Shown: positions 1 through 15,000 of the stretch, piece by piece | How the letters are laid out: every line of letters starts with the position of its first letter | Position numbering within the stretch: position 1 is the stretch's first letter | Assembly: GCF_001894825.1 (NCBI RefSeq) | Contig: NZ_BCWY01000027.1 | Location: 1-64,000, forward strand | Direction of reading: 5' to 3' | Source: Rhodococcus jostii NBRC 16295 | Lineage (GTDB): Bacteria; Actinomycetota; Actinomycetes; Mycobacteriales; Mycobacteriaceae | Length of the DNA: 64,000 bases | The notes under the pieces: generated by a model | Database searches by the model: none | Told to the model about the DNA's origin: nothing | What the model saw: the letters and a program-made list of their open reading frames with translations, nothing else | Program-made: the position numbers and the translations under genes

Positions 1-3000
1 GCACGCACGCTGCCGCACTTGCTGGCGGCGGCCGCCGCGGCGGACCCGGAAGCGGCGGCGCTGTCCTTCGAGGGCCGCCAGGTGTCCTACCGGGACCTCG
101 ACGAGTGGTCGAACCGGCTCGCCCGGCTGCTGATCGACCACGGCGCCGGACCGGAACACGTGGTGGCGCTGTGTTTGTCGCGGTCGATCGAGTCCGTGCT
201 GGCCGTGTGGTCGGTCGCCAAGACCGGGGCCGCGTTCCTGCCGGTCGACCCCGGCCATCCCGCCGAGCGCATCGAGTACATGCTCACCGACTCGGGCGCC
301 GTCACCGGCATCACCACGGCCGCGCTGCGACCCGGCCTGCCGGCGTCGATCCCGTGGCTGGTGCCGGGCGACCCCGCGACCCAGGCCGAACTGTCGTTGT
401 TCCCGGCGTCGGCGGTGACCGACACCGACCGCACGTCGGCGCTGCACGTCGACCACCCGGCGTACGTGATCTACACGTCGGGATCCACGGGCAGACCGAA
501 GGGCGTGGTGACCACCCACCGCGGTCTGTCGAATTTCGCTGCGACGGAACAGGACACGTTCGGTACGACAGCAGAATCCCGGACCCTGCACTTCGCGTCG
601 CCGAGCTTCGACGCGTCCGTGCTCGAGCTGATGCTCGCGGTCGGTCCGGGCGCGACGATGGTGATCGCGTCCCCGTCCGTGTACGGCGGCGACGAACTGG
701 CGGAGTTGCTGAGGCGCGAACGGGTCACGCACTGCTTCGTCACACCTGCGGCCCTCGCGTCGGTCGATCCCGCCGGCCTCGAGAGCGTCGAGTGCGTCGT
801 GACCGGCGGTGAGTCCTGCCCGCCCGAACTGGTGGCCCGCTGGGCACCGGGCCGAAGGATGTTCGACGCGTACGGGCCGACGGAGGCGACGGTGGTGTCG
901 AGCATCAGCACCGCGCTGGCGCCGGGCGAACCCGTCACGATCGGCGCTCCGACGCTCGGCTTCACCGAAGCGGTGCTGGACGCGCGGCTGTATCCCGTGC
1001 CGGCCGGCGTCGCGGGGGAGCTGTACCTCGCCGGTCCTGCGCTCGCGCGCGGGTATCACGGGCGGCACGCCCTCACCGCGGAACGCTTCGTGGCCAATCC
1101 CTTCGGGCCACCGGGAAGCCGGATGTACCGGACCGGCGACCTGGTGCGCTGGACGGCGGACGGGCAACTGGAGTACCTCGGGCGCACCGATTTCCAGGTG
1201 AAGATCCGCGGGTTCCGGATCGAACTCGGCGAGGTGGAATCCGCACTCCTCGCGCACGAGGACGTGGCGGCGGCGGTCGCGGACGTGCGCCGGGACGGCC
1301 ACGCGGGTCATCGGCTGATCGGGTACGTGGTGCCCGAACCCGGCGCGGACGTGGATCCGGCAGCGCTGCTGGAGTTCGCGGGTGAGCGGCTCGCGTCGTA
1401 CATGGTGCCCGCCGCCGTGGTGGTCATCGCCGCGCTCCCGGTGACGGTTCACGGCAAACTCGACCGGAAGGCGCTGCCGGAACCGGACTTCGGTGTCGCC
1501 GTCATCGACAGCCGGCCGCCCCGCACCGAGACGGAGACGCTGCTCGCCGACCTGTTCCGGGACGTGCTGGGACTCGAATTCGTGGGGGTGGACGATTCGT
1601 TCTTCGCGTTGGGCGGCGACAGCATCATGTCGATCCAGTTGGTGGCTCGCGCGAAGGCCGCCGGTCTGCTCCTGTCGCCGCGAGACGTGTTCGAGCGCAG
1701 GACCGTGGCCGGTCTCGCCGAGGTGGCCCACTACGAGCGCGCGGATGCCGTGGTGCTGGAGGAACTGCCCGGCGGTGGCGTCGGCCCGGTCCCGCTGACA
1801 CCGGTCGTCGCGTGGATGCTGGGGCGCTCCGGCGGCCGGCTGGGCCGGTTCTCCCAGGCGGTGCTGGTGACCGCGCCGCCCCGGTTGCGCCGTGACGATC
1901 TCGTCGCGGCCGTCGACGCGGTGCTGGACCGCCACGACATGCTCCGCGCGCGACTCGACGTCGACGGGGACGGGCAGTGGCGGATGACGGTGCTGCCCAC
2001 CAGGTCGGTGTCGGCCGACGCGCTGATCCATCACGTGCCCGTGCCGTCGTTCGACGCCGGCGATTTCGATGCCGTCGCCGCAGCCGAACTGAACGCGGCG
2101 GCCGACCGTCTGGATCCGGTGTCGGCCAGCATGCTGCAGGTGCTCTGGTTCGACGGCCCGGGCGGGCAGGGACGTCTGCTGCTGGTCGCGCATCATCTCG
2201 TCGTCGACGGCGTGTCCTGGCGGATCCTGATTGCGGACCTGGCGTCGGCGCACGCCCGGGTCGCCGAGGGGCTGCTCGCCGCGCTGCCGGCCGTCGGAAC
2301 GTCGATGCGACGGTGGGCGAACGGACTCACCGACACCGTGCGGGACCGGCTCGCCGAGGGTGAACGGTGGCGGTCGATCCTGGACGGCCCCGATCCACTC
2401 CTCGGCTCCCGGCCGCTGGATCCGGCGGTCGACGTCGACGCCACCACGGGGCGTGTCACCGTCGACGTGCCGGCGGACGTCACCGAGGCACTGCTCACCA
2501 CCCTGCCCGCGGCGTTCCACGGCGCCGTCGGCGACGGCCTCCTCACCGCGCTCACGCTGGCGTCGATCCGGTGGCGGCGGCAACGCGGAGTGGAGACGGC
2601 CGGAGCGCTGATCAACCTCGAGGGCCACGGCCGCGAAGACCACGTCGTTCCCGGCGCCGACCTGTCCCGCACCGTCGGCTGGTTCACCACCCTGTTCCCG
2701 GTTCGCCTCGACCTCACGGGCATCGACGTCGACGCCGCCCTCGCCGGGGCAGCCCCGGCCGGCGCCGCGATCAAGGCGATCAAGGAACAACTCCTCGCGA
2801 TCCCCGATCACGGCATCGGCTACGGCATGCTGCGGTACCTGGACCCGGGCACGTCGGCAGCACTGAGCCGATTCCGGCCGCCGCAGATCAGTTTCAACTA
2901 CCTCGGCCGGGTGGCGACGAGCGCGGGCGACGTGCCCTGGCTGCCCGTCGAGGGACGCACGGACCTCGGCGGCACCCAGAACCACGACATGCCCGCAGCC

Positions 3001-6000
3001 TGGGTCGTGGACGTCAACGCCGCGACCACGGTCCGCGGCGGCGAACCGGTGCTGACGGCGACGTGGTCGTACCCGACCGGAGTGCTGGCGGCCGAGGACG
3101 TGGACGAGCTTGCCGCACTGTGGGTTCGGGGACTCACATCGCTGGCCGAGCACGCGCGCAGGCCGGACGCGGGCGGGCTGACACCGTCCGATCTCGACCT
3201 GGTGTCCGTCGGGCAGGCAGACATCGACCGGCTCGAGCACGCCTATCCGGACCTCGCCGACATCTGGTCGCTGTCACCACTGCAGGCGGGTCTGCTGTTC
3301 CACGCGCAACTGTCCGAACACCGGCTCGACGCGTATCAGGTGCAGTTGGTCCTCGACCTCCGCGGCAGCGTCGACTCGGCGAGGCTGCAACGCGCTGCAC
3401 AGGGTTTGCTCGACCGGCACGCGAATCTCCGCGTGGCCTTCGCCGACACGGGCGGCGGCCCGGTGCAGGTGGTCGTGGATGCGGTGACCGCACCGTGGAC
3501 CGACGTCGATCTCACCCACTTCGACGAGACCCGGGTCGCCACCGAACTGGCCGCGCTCATGGCCGCCGACCGGGCGGTTCCGTTCGACATGTCCGAGGCT
3601 CCGCTGCTCCGGTTCTCGTTGCTGCGCACCGCACCCGACCGGTACCGGCTGGTCCTCACTCACCACCACATCCTCCTCGACGGTTGGTCGACGCCGCTGG
3701 TGATCAAGGATCTGCTGATCCTCTACGCCACCGGTGGCGACCCCGCGGCCCTGCCCCGCGTCCCGTCTTACCGCGACTACCTGCAGTGGATCGGCGGGCA
3801 GGACCACGAGCGGTCCACGGCCGCCTGGGTAGCCGCCCTGGCGGGCGCGGACGAGCCGACGTTCGTGGCACCCGCGACACGCGGTGAGCACAGCTTCGCC
3901 GAACCCGAGGACGTGCGCCTCGACGTGAGCGAGGAGAAGACCCGCGCGCTGGAGGCGCTCGCCCGCGAGCGGGGGCTCACGACGAACACCCTCGTGCAGG
4001 TGGCGTGGGGGCTGGTGCTGACCACGCTCGGCACCCGCGAGGACGTGACGTTCGGGGCCACCGTGTCCGGGCGCCCACCGGGCGTCACCGGGATCGAGTC
4101 CATGGTCGGGCTGTTCATCAACACGGTGCCCGTCCGGCTGCGCCTGCGCCGCGACGAGACGCTCGCGGAACTGCTGCAGCGCTTCCAGGCCGAACAGTCG
4201 GCCCTGCTCGACCACCACTACGTGGGCCTCACTGAGATCCAGCACGCAGTCGGGGAGGGCGCCGCATTCGACACGCTGACCGTGTTCGAGTCGTATCCGG
4301 TGGACCGCATGGGGCTGTCCGAGGACACCGACATCGACGGCATGCGCGTCGCCGGGATCGACGGGATCGATTCCACCCACTATCCGTTCACCCTGATGGC
4401 GCACGTCGACACCGGACTGCACCTACGACTGCGGTATCAGCCGACCGTCTTCGACAGCGATTTCGCGGAGTCGGTGACGGCCCGGGTCGCGCGCGTGCTG
4501 CAGATCCTGCTGTCGGACATCGACACCCCCGTCGCACACCTCACGCTGCTGTCGGAGGCCGAACTCCAGGAATTCACCGCGGTCCCCGGCGCCCCCGCCG
4601 GGCCACCGAGAACGCTGCCCGAGATCCTCACCGCGGCGGCCGGTGACCGGCCGGACGCGCCCGCGATCGTCTTCGACGGGCGGGAGACGAGCTACCGCGA
4701 CCTCGACGCGCGGTCGAACGCGCTGGCCCGCGTGCTCATCGAACAGGGTGCCGGACCGGAGACGTTCGTCGCGCTCGGACTCCCGCGATCTGCGGAATCG
4801 GTGCTCGCCGTGTGGGCGGTCGCGAAGGCGGGTGCGGCGTTCGTGCCCGTCGACCCGAACTATCCCCCCGACCGCATCGAGCACATGCTGGCCGATTCCG
4901 GTGCGGCACTGGGCGTGACGACCTCGGCTCACCGGAACCGGTTGCCCGGTACGGTGCCGTGGCTGGTGCTGGACGAACCGTCCTTCGCCGGCACCTGGTC
5001 CGCCGCCCGCGTCACCGACGTCGACCGCCGGTCGGTGCTCGACGTCGACCACGCCGCCTACGCGATCTACACGTCAGGGTCCACCGGCCGGCCGAAGGGC
5101 GTCGTCGTGACCCATCGCGGGCTGGCGAACCTACTCACCGAGCAGACGGAGCACTACACCGTGTTGCCCGAATCTCGGTGTCTCCACATCTGTTCCCCCA
5201 GTTTCGACGTGGCGATCCTCGAACTCGTCCAGTCGTGTGCGGCCGGTGCGGCACTCGTGATCGCGCCGCCCGACGTCTACGGCGGCGCGGAACTCGCGGA
5301 ATTGCTGCGGCGCGAACGCGTCACCCACGCCTGCATCACCCCGGCCGTGCTCGCCACCGTCGAATCCGACGGGATCGAGCATCTCGAGGCGCTCGTCGTG
5401 GCCGGCGACGCCGTCGGCGACGAACTGGTGGCCACGTGGGGTACCGATCGGGGAATGTTCAACGGCTACGGTCCCACCGAGGCCACGATCCTCACCACGT
5501 TCAGCCGGCCGCTGACCCCGGGTGAGCCGGTCACGATCGGCGGCCCCGTCCGCGGCGTCGCGCTGTCCGTCCTCGACTCGCGGTTGCAGCCGGTTCCGGC
5601 CGGGGTGCCCGGCGAACTGTACATTGCGGGACCGGCACTGGCCCGCGGCTACCACCGGCGGCCGGCGCTCACCGCGGAACGGTTCGTCGCCAACCCCTAC
5701 GGCGGCGGCCGCATGTACCGCACGGGGGACGTCGTGCGGTGGCGCCGCGACCACACGCTCGAGTACCTCGGGCGCAGCGACTTCCAGGTGAAGATCCGCG
5801 GTCAGCGCGTCGAACTCGGGGAGATCGATTCGGTTCTCACCACCCACCCGCATCTCGACTTCGCCGCTACCCTCGGCAGGCCGGGACCGCTGGGGGACAC
5901 GGCGCTCGTGTCCTACGTCCTGCCGCACGACGGCGAGGAGGTGGCGGCGCCCGACATCCTCGCGTTCGCGGGCCGGATCCTGCCGAAGTACATGGTGCCC

Positions 6001-9000
6001 GCCGCTGTGGTGGTGCTCGACGAGATCCCCCTGACACCCGTCGGCAAGCTGGACCGGAAGGCGCTGCCCGCACCGGAATTCGTCTCGGCGACGATCGGCT
6101 ACCGGGCGCCCACCACACCTGTCGAGGAGGCCGTCGCACAAGTGTTCGCGGACGTGCTCGGGGCCCCGCGGGTCGGCGCGGACGACAGCTTCTTCGAGCT
6201 CGGAGGAGACTCGCTCAGTGCCACCCGGGCGGTCGCGCGCATCAACTCCGCCCTCGACGCCGGGATCGGCGTGGCCGCACTGTTCGACGCACCGGTGGTC
6301 GCCGATCTGGCGGTGCGGATCGACTCGGCGTCGCCGGCGTACACCCGGCCGGCGGCGCTCGCGGTGCGACCGCGTCCCGACCGGATACCGCTGTCGCTGG
6401 CGCAGCAACGCATGTGGTTCGTGAACCAGTTCGACACGTCCTCGCCCGCCTACAACATTCCGATCGCCCTGCGACTGACCGGCGCCCTCGACCACGACGC
6501 GTTGCTCGGGGCGGTCGGCGACGTGGTGGAGCGGCACGAATCGCTGCGCACCGTGTTCCCCGGCTCGGCCGACGGACCGCACCAGGTGATCGTCGACCCC
6601 GGGCGGGCCACCCCGAGCCTCGACCCGGTGGCGGTGTCCGGCGGCCGCGACCTGCGGGACGCCCTCGCGGCCCTCGTCGACACCGGCTTCGACGTGAGCG
6701 ACGAGATACCCTTCCGCGCGGCCCTGTTCGAGCTGGACGCCGAGCAGCACGTCCTGGCCATCGTGGTGCACCACATCGCCGCCGACGGGTTCTCGATGAG
6801 GCCGCTCGCCCGCGACGTCATGCTGGCCTACACCGCCCGCACCGTCGGGGAGACACCCGGCTGGACACCGCTGCCGGTGCAGTACGCCGACTACAGCGTC
6901 TGGCAGCGCGACGTTCTCGGCGCGGAGGACGAACCGGATTCGGTGATGTCGCGGCAACTCGGGTACTGGACCGACGCTTTGTCCGGTGTGCCCGAGGTAC
7001 TGCAGATCCCGGTCGACCGGCCGCGGCCCGCCCAGCGTTCGTACCGTGGGTCCGTCGTCGAATTCGACGTGCCCGCGCGACTGCACCGGTCGCTGAGTGC
7101 GATCGCCGCCCGGCACAATGCCACCCTGTTCATGGCCGTCCACGCGGCGTTCGCGGTGCTGCTGTCCCGGCTGTCGGGCACCGACGACATCACGATGGGC
7201 ACTCCGGTCGCGGGCCGGGGTCAGGCCGTGCTCGACGACGTGGTGGGCATGTTCGTCAACACGCTCGTCCTGCGGACGGTCGTCGACCCGGGGGCGTCGT
7301 TCGGTGACGTGCTGACGTCGGTCCGGGCGGCGGACCTCGGTGCGTTCGAGCACGCGGACATCCCGTTCGAGCGGCTGGTCGACCACCTCGCCCCCGAACG
7401 ATCCACGTCGCACGCCCCGCTGTTCCAGGTGCTCATCGAGTTCCGGAACGCGGAAGGCACCCACCTCGAGCTGCCCGGACTCACCGTCGACTCGCTCGAC
7501 GTGGACCTCGGGGTCGCGAAGTTCGACCTGGAACTCGGCCTGGCCGAACAGATCGACGAGCACGGTGCGCCCGCCGGACTCGCCGCCGGACTACGGTTCG
7601 CGACGGACGTGTTCGATCGCGACACCGTGATCCGGTTCGGGGAGCGTTTTCTGCGGTTGCTCGAATCGATCGCGGCGACCGCGGATCTGCCGGTGGGCGA
7701 CATCGAGATACTGGACCCGGTGGAGCGGGCGCTGGTGCTGCCGCCGCGCGCCGGGTCCGCCGCACCGGACGCGACGCTTCCGGAACTCTTCGAGCGGGCC
7801 GCGGAGCTGTCCCGCGGCGCGACGGCCGTCGTGTGCGAAGGTGAGTCGCTCACGTACGAGGAGCTGGACACGCGGTCGAATCGCCTGGCACGGTTGCTGA
7901 TCGACCGGGGTGCGGGCCCCGAGACCCTGGTGGCCGTGGCCGCCGCGCGATCCGTGGATCTGGTGGTGGCACTCCTCGCGGTGGTGAAGTCGGGGGCCGG
8001 GTACGTGCCCGTCGACGTCACGTATCCGGCGGAGCGGCTCGCGTACGTCTTCGCCGACGCGTGGCCCGTGTGCGTGCTGACCACCGGGGACGAGGCCGGG
8101 ACGGTCGAGGCGAGCGGGGTCCCGGTCCTCCTCGTCGACAGCTCGGACACGGCCGCCGAACTGGACCGTACGTCGCCGCTGCCGGTGACCGACGGAGACC
8201 GGACGGGGCCGCTCCACCCGGACGCGGTGGCGTACGTCATCTACACCTCCGGGTCGACCGGCAGGCCGAAAGGCGTTCAGGTGTCGCACCGCAACGTCGC
8301 CGCCCTGTTCGCGAACACACAGCCGCTGTTCCGATTCGACTCCTCCGACGTGTGGACCATGTTCCATTCGGCGGCGTTCGACTTCTCCGTCTGGGAGTTG
8401 TGGGGTGCGCTGCTCCACGGCGGCCGGCTGGTGGTGGTCGACTACTTCACGACCCGCTCACCCGACGCCTTCCTGAACCTGCTGAAGGACGAGAAGGTCA
8501 CCGTCCTGAACCAGACCCCCACCGCCTTCTACCAGTTGGCGGAGGCGGACCGGGTGGCCGGCGGCGCCGACCTCGCCCTCCGCGTCGTGGTGTTCGGCGG
8601 CGAGGCGCTCGACCTGGGTCAGCTCACCCGCTGGTATGCGCGGCACGCAGATGCCGCCCCGGTGCTGGTCAACATGTACGGCATCACGGAGACCACCGTG
8701 CACGTCAGTCACCTGCCGCTGGACGAGAAACTCGCGGCCCGCGCGTCCGCGTCGGTGATCGGCCGGGGACTGCCGGGGCTGCGCGTGTACGTCCTCGACC
8801 CCCGCCTGCATCCGGTGCCGCCCGGGGTGGTCGGCGAACTCTATGTGTCGGGGGCGCAGGTGTCGCGCGGCTATCTCGGTCGGTACGCGCTCACCGCGAC
8901 CCGGTTCGTGGCCGACCCGCACACACCCGGCTCCCGGATGTACCGGTCCGGCGACCTCGGCCGGTGGAACACGAACGGACAACTGGAATATCTGGGCCGC

Positions 9001-12000
9001 AACGACTTCCAGGTGCAGGTGAAGGGATTCCGTATCGAGCTCGGCGAGGTGGAGTCGGCGTTGCTCGCCTGCGACGGCGTGGCGCAGTCGGTGGTACTGT
9101 CGCGGCGGGAGCGTCTGGTGGGCTACGTGGTGCCCGAGGCGGGCCGGGTGCTGGACCCGGCCGGGCTCGTCGACGCTGTCGCCGGCCGGCTGGCGGCGCA
9201 CATGGTGCCCGCGGCCGTGGTGATCCTCGATGCCCTGCCGCTCACCGTGAACGGCAAACTCGACCGTCGCGCGCTCCCCGAACCGGACTTCGGACAGCGG
9301 GTGTCGCTGGGCCGCGCCCCGGCGACCGAGACGGAGCGGATCCTCGCCGGCCTGTTCGCCGAGGTGCTCGGTCTCGAATCGGTGGGCGTCGACGATTCGT
9401 TCTTCGCGGTGGGCGGCGACTCCATCATGTCCATTCAGCTCGTCACCCGGGCGAAGGCGTCGGGGGTCGTGATCACCCCGCGGGACGTGTTCGAGCGCAA
9501 GACCGTTGCCGCACTCGCGGAGGTCGCGACCACGGGGGAGGAGACCGTCGCGCTCGCGGAGCTTCCGGGTGGCGGCGTCGGCGAAATCCCCCTGACCCCG
9601 ATCGTGCGCTGGATGCTGGGCCGGGAAGGCGACTTCCGGCGGTACTCCCAGGCCGCGCTGTTCAGCACCCCCGCCGAACTCGACGAGGGCACACTGACCG
9701 CGGCGATGCAGGCGGTGCTGGACCGGCACGACGTCCTGCGCGCCCGGCTGTACCCGAGCGACCGGGCGGAGCACGGCTGGACCATGGCGGCCGCACCGCC
9801 CGGCTGGGTGCGGGCGACCTCCATGGTGCGTGCGGTGCCACTCGACGCCGAGGCCTCGTTCACCGACGCCGCGGCCCGGGAACTGGACGCCGCCGCAGGC
9901 CGGCTCGACCCGGAGTCGGGGGTGATGGTGCAGGCGGTGTGGTTCGAGAGCAGCGCGACCCCGGCCGCCCGCGGACGGTTGCTGATCGTCGCCCATCACG
10001 TGGTGGTCGACGGGGTGTCGTGGCGCATTCTCATCCCCGATCTCGCCCTCGCCTGCGCCCAGGTGCTGTCGGGTGACACGCCGACCCTGCCCGCCACGGG
10101 AACGTCGATGCGCCGGTGGGCGCACGCACTCACCGACGTGGCGCAGGAATCGTCCCGCACAGCCGAACTCGGCCTGTGGCGGCGGATGCTCGACACCCCC
10201 GACCCGCCCCTCGGGTCGCGACCGCTCACCGCATCCGACATCGAGATCTCCGCCACCGACGTCCAGCTTCCCAACGCCGTCACCGAGGCGCTGCTGACGT
10301 CGCTCCCGCGGGCGTTCCACGGGAATGTGGGCGACGGGTTGCTGACGGCGCTGGCGTTGGCGCTGGTCCGCTGGCGCCGCGGCCGGGGAATCGAATCCTC
10401 CGGCGCTCTCGTGAACCTCGAGGGACACGGTCGTGAGGAACAGGTGGTCCCCGGCGCCGATCTGTCCCGCACGGTCGGCTGGTTCACCACGATCTTCCCG
10501 GTCGGCCTCGACCTGGGCGGCGTGGACGTCGAAGACGCGTTCGCCGCGGGCCCCGCCGCGGGTGCCGCGATCAAGGGGGTGAAGGAGCGGTTGCGCGCGA
10601 TCCCCGACCACGGCATCGGGTTCGGGCTCCTCCGGTACCTCGACGACCGCACGGCTCCGGAACTGTCGGCCCGGGCGAACCCGCAGGTGAGTTTCAACTA
10701 CCTCGGCAGGCTGGGTGCGGGTGCCGCCCCGGACGGCGACTGGACGCCGCTCTCCGACACCGGACTGGCCGCCGCCGCGCACTCGGGGCTGCCCGCGGCG
10801 GCCGTCGTCGACGTGAACGCCAGGACCACCGACACCGCCGCCGGTCCGGCACTCACCGCGACGTGGTCGTTCCCGGTCGGGGTGATCGCCGCGGAGGACG
10901 TCGACGAACTCGCGCGACTGTGGGCGAGGGCGCTCGAGGCCCTCGCCGAGCACGCCCGGTCGGGCGGCGGCGGTTTCACACCCTCCGACCTGAACCTGGT
11001 CCCCCTCGGCCAGAGCGCGATCGACGACCTCGAGCGCCGCTACCCGGCCATGGCCGACGTCTGGCCGCTGTCGCCGCTGCAGGCCGGCATGCTGTTCCAC
11101 GCCGAACTGGCCGACGAGTCGGTGGACGCCTACCTCGTCCAGCTGATCCTCGAACTCGGCGGCGACGTCGACGCGGCCCGGCTGCACCGGGCCGCCGGCG
11201 CCCTCGTCGAGCGGCATCCCAACCTGCGCAGTGCGTTCCTCCACGACACCGACGGCGGCGCCGTGCAGGTCGTCTCGGACCGGGTCGACGTTCCCTGGCG
11301 GGAGATCGACCTCGGCGGATCGGACGACGACGCGGCGGCGGCGGCGATCGAGCGACTGCTGGCCGCCGACCGGACCACTCCCTTCGACATGGCCACCGCG
11401 CCGCTGATCCGCTTCCTCCTGATCCGGACCGCCGGGGGTCGCTGCCGGCTGGTGTCGACCAACCATCACATCCTCCTCGACGGCTGGTCGATGCCCCTGC
11501 TGATCCGCGAACTGCTCACGCTGTACGCCACGGACGGCGACCCGTCACCGCTGCCGCGTGTGCGGGACTACCGCGACTACCTGACGTGGCTGAGGGGACG
11601 CGACACCGACGTGTCGGCGCGAGCATGGGCGGACGCCCTGGCCGGGGTGGAGGAACCGACGCTGCTGGTGCCCGCCGACCGGGCGCGGCAGCTGTCCACC
11701 GTCTCGCGGGAGTGGGTGTTCGACCTCGACGAGGACCGGACCGGCCGGCTGCGCGAATTCGCGCGCACGCGCGGGCTCACGCTCAACACCATCCTGCAGA
11801 CGGCGTGGGGCGTCGTGCTCGGGATGCTCACCGGCCGCGACGACGTCGTGTTCGGCGCCACCGTATCCGGGCGTCCGCCCGAGCTTTCCGGCATCGAGAC
11901 GATGGTCGGGCTGTTCATCAACACCGTGCCGGTGCGGATCACGCTGCGCCCGGACGAGACGCTGGGTGCGTTGCTCGAGAGGGTGCAGGCGGAGCAGGCG

Positions 12001-15000
12001 GCGATGCTCGATTACCACTACACCGGGCTCGCGCAGATCCAGGACGCCGCGGGACCCGGCGTCGGGTTCGACACCCTCACGGTGTTCGAGTCGTATCCGG
12101 TGGATCGCGCCGGGCTGTCCGAAGACACCGACATCGCAGGGCTGCGCGTGACCGGGGTGGATGCCCGCGACGCCGCCCACTACCCGCTGAGCCTCGTCGC
12201 GTCCGCGGAGGCGAGCCTGCACCTGAAGTTCGAGTACGTGCCCGACCTGTTCGCGCCCGGCGCGATCGAGGACATCGCCGTGCGGGTGGTCCGGGTGCTC
12301 GGTGCCTGCACGAACCCCGAAGTGCCGCTGGCCCGGCTGTCGCTGCTCACCGAACGCGAACAGGAGGAGCTGGTGCCGGTCCGCGGCGGCGCGGGCGGCT
12401 CCACCCGTACACTCGCCCGGATCTTCACGGACGCCGCCGCAGTCGACCCGGATGCGGTCGCCCTGTCGTCCGGCGACGTCGAGGTGTCCTACCGGGAGCT
12501 GGATGAGCGATCGAACCGCCTGGCGCGGGTCCTGATCGCGCGGGGCGCCGGTCCGGAAATCTCGGTGGCCGTGGGTGTCCCACGGTCGATCGACTCGATG
12601 CTGTGCATCTGGGCGGTGGCGAAGACCGGGGCCGCGTTCGTGCCCGTCGACCCGAACTATCCCGACGAGCGCATCATCCACATGCTCACCGACTCGGGCT
12701 GCGCCCTCGGACTCACGACCGCCGGCCACCGGGACCGACTGCCCGAGACCACGACCTGGCTGGTGCTCGACGACCCCGCGTTCGCCGCCGACTGCGCGAC
12801 CGGGTCCGCGGCACCGGTCGACGACGGCGACCGCACGGCACCGGTCACACTCGACACCGCCGCCTACCTCGTCTACACCTCCGGATCCACCGGCACCCCG
12901 AAGGGCGTGACCGTCACCCACCGCGGCCTCGACAACTTCGCTCGCGACCAACTCGCCCGCTTCGGAGCGGGCGCGGAGTCCCGGACGCTGCACTTCTCGA
13001 CGCCGAGTTTCGACGGATCGCTGTTCGAGTACCTGCAGGCGTTCGGTGCCGCGGCGACGATGGTGATCGTGCCGCCCACCGTGTTCGGTGGTGACGAACT
13101 CGCCCAGCTGATCCGCGACCGGCGTGTCACGCACGCGTTCGTCACCACCGCCGCGCTGGCATCCCTCGACCCCACAGGACTGGATCACTTCACCGACGTC
13201 GCCGTCGGCGGGGAGGCCTGCCCACCCGAACTCGTGGCCCGCTGGGCGCCGGGGCGCCGGCTGTACAACGCCTACGGTCCGACCGAGACCACGATCATGT
13301 CCAACATCAGCGACCCGATGACTGCCGGGGAGCGGATCACCATCGGCGGACCCATCCGCGGCGTCACCGAACTGGTGCTCGATTCCCGGTTGCAGCCGGT
13401 TCCGGTGGGAGTTCCGGGCGAGTTGTACCTCGCCGGAGCGGGTCTGGCCCGCGGCTACCACCGCCGTCCTTCACTCACCGCCGAACGGTTCGTGGCGAAC
13501 CCGGCCCAGTCGGGCGACCGGATGTACCGGACCGGCGACGTCGTGCGCTGGACCGCCGAACACACCGTCGAGTACCTGCGACGCAGCGACTTCCAGGTGA
13601 AGGTCCGCGGGTTCCGCATCGAACTCGGCGAGATCGACGCGACCCTTACCGCGGACCCCGACGTGCGGTTCGCGGTCACGGTCGCCTACCGCGGTCCGGC
13701 CGGAGACACCCTCCTCGCGTCCTACGTCGTGCCCGCGCCCGGGCGTGCCCTCGACACCGGTCGGATCACCCGTCGTCTCGCCGACCGGCTGCCCGCCCAC
13801 ATGGTTCCGTCGTCGATCACCGTGCTGGCGGAGATCCCGCTCACCGCCGTCGGGAAATTCGACCGCACAGCGCTGCCTGCGCCCGAATTCGCCGTCGGCC
13901 CCGGGGAATACCGGGCACCCGCCGATCCGGTGGAGGAGACGGTGGCCGAGGTCTTCGCGGAGGTGCTCGGACTCGACCGCGTGAGTGCGGACGCGAGCTT
14001 CTTCGACCTCGGCGGCAATTCGCTGAGCGCCACCCGCGCGGTGGCCCGCCTGCGCGCCGCACTCGGCACCGACGTCGGCGTGCGGGCGTTGTTCGAGGCG
14101 CCCACGGTCGCGGCGTTCGCCGCGCGCATCGAGCACGCGGGAGCGGGCACATCGGGTCGTCCCGCCCTGACCGCCGGGAAACGCCCCGACCGGATCCCGC
14201 TGTCCTACGCCCAGCAGCGGATGTGGTTCATCAACCAGTTCGACACGAGTTCGCCCGCCTACAACATCCCGATGATCGTCCGGCTCACCGGGCACCTGGA
14301 TGTCGATGCGCTGACGTCCGCGGTCGCCGACGTGGTGTCGAGGCACGAGTCGTTGCGTACCCGGTTCCCGCTCCGCGACGGCGAACCCGTCCAGGAGGTC
14401 CTCGAACCCGACCCGCCGGCGCTCGCGCCGATCCCGATCGCGGACGAACACCAACTCCGGGACGAGTTGACTCGCCTCGTGTCGGCCGGCTTCGACGTCA
14501 CCGCCGAGGTGCCGCTGCGCATCGCCCTGTACTCCCTCGACCTGTACTCCCTCGAGGTCGATACCCACGTGCTGGCCGTGGTCGTGCACCACATCTCGGC
14601 CGACGGCTTCTCGATGGCGCCGCTGGTGCGGGATGTGATGATCGCGTACGAATCCCGCGTCCACGGCCGTGCCCCCGGGTGGACCCCGCTGCCCGTCCAG
14701 TACGCCGACTACGCGCTGTGGCAGCGTCGGTTGCTGGGTTCGGAGGACGACCCCGGGTCGCTGCTCTCGCGTCAACTGTCGTACTGGCAGTCGGCGTTGT
14801 CCGGGCTGCCCGAACTCCTCGAACTGCCCACCGACCATCGGCGTCCCGCCCAGCAGTCGTTCCACGGCGACCGGGTGCGCTTCGCGATCGACGCGGGCCT
14901 GCACGAGCGGATCCGGACCGCGGCACGTGAGCACGGGTCCACCGAGTTCATGGTCGTGCACGCGGCGCTCGCCGTCCTGCTCGGCCGGCTGGGCAGCACC

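Noticed and set aside
1-60. TTG at position 19 as a true start of the first NRPS
   Set aside because: The frame is open to base 1 and the sequence there is the usual run-in to an A domain ([10 protein letters not shown]), so the gene is cut by the window edge.
8458-11469. Minus-strand open frame of about 1000 codons opposite the first NRPS
   Set aside because: It is a shadow of the plus-strand codon pattern. The product is a low-complexity Arg/Gly/His-rich string with no domain, and similar frames lie opposite most modules.
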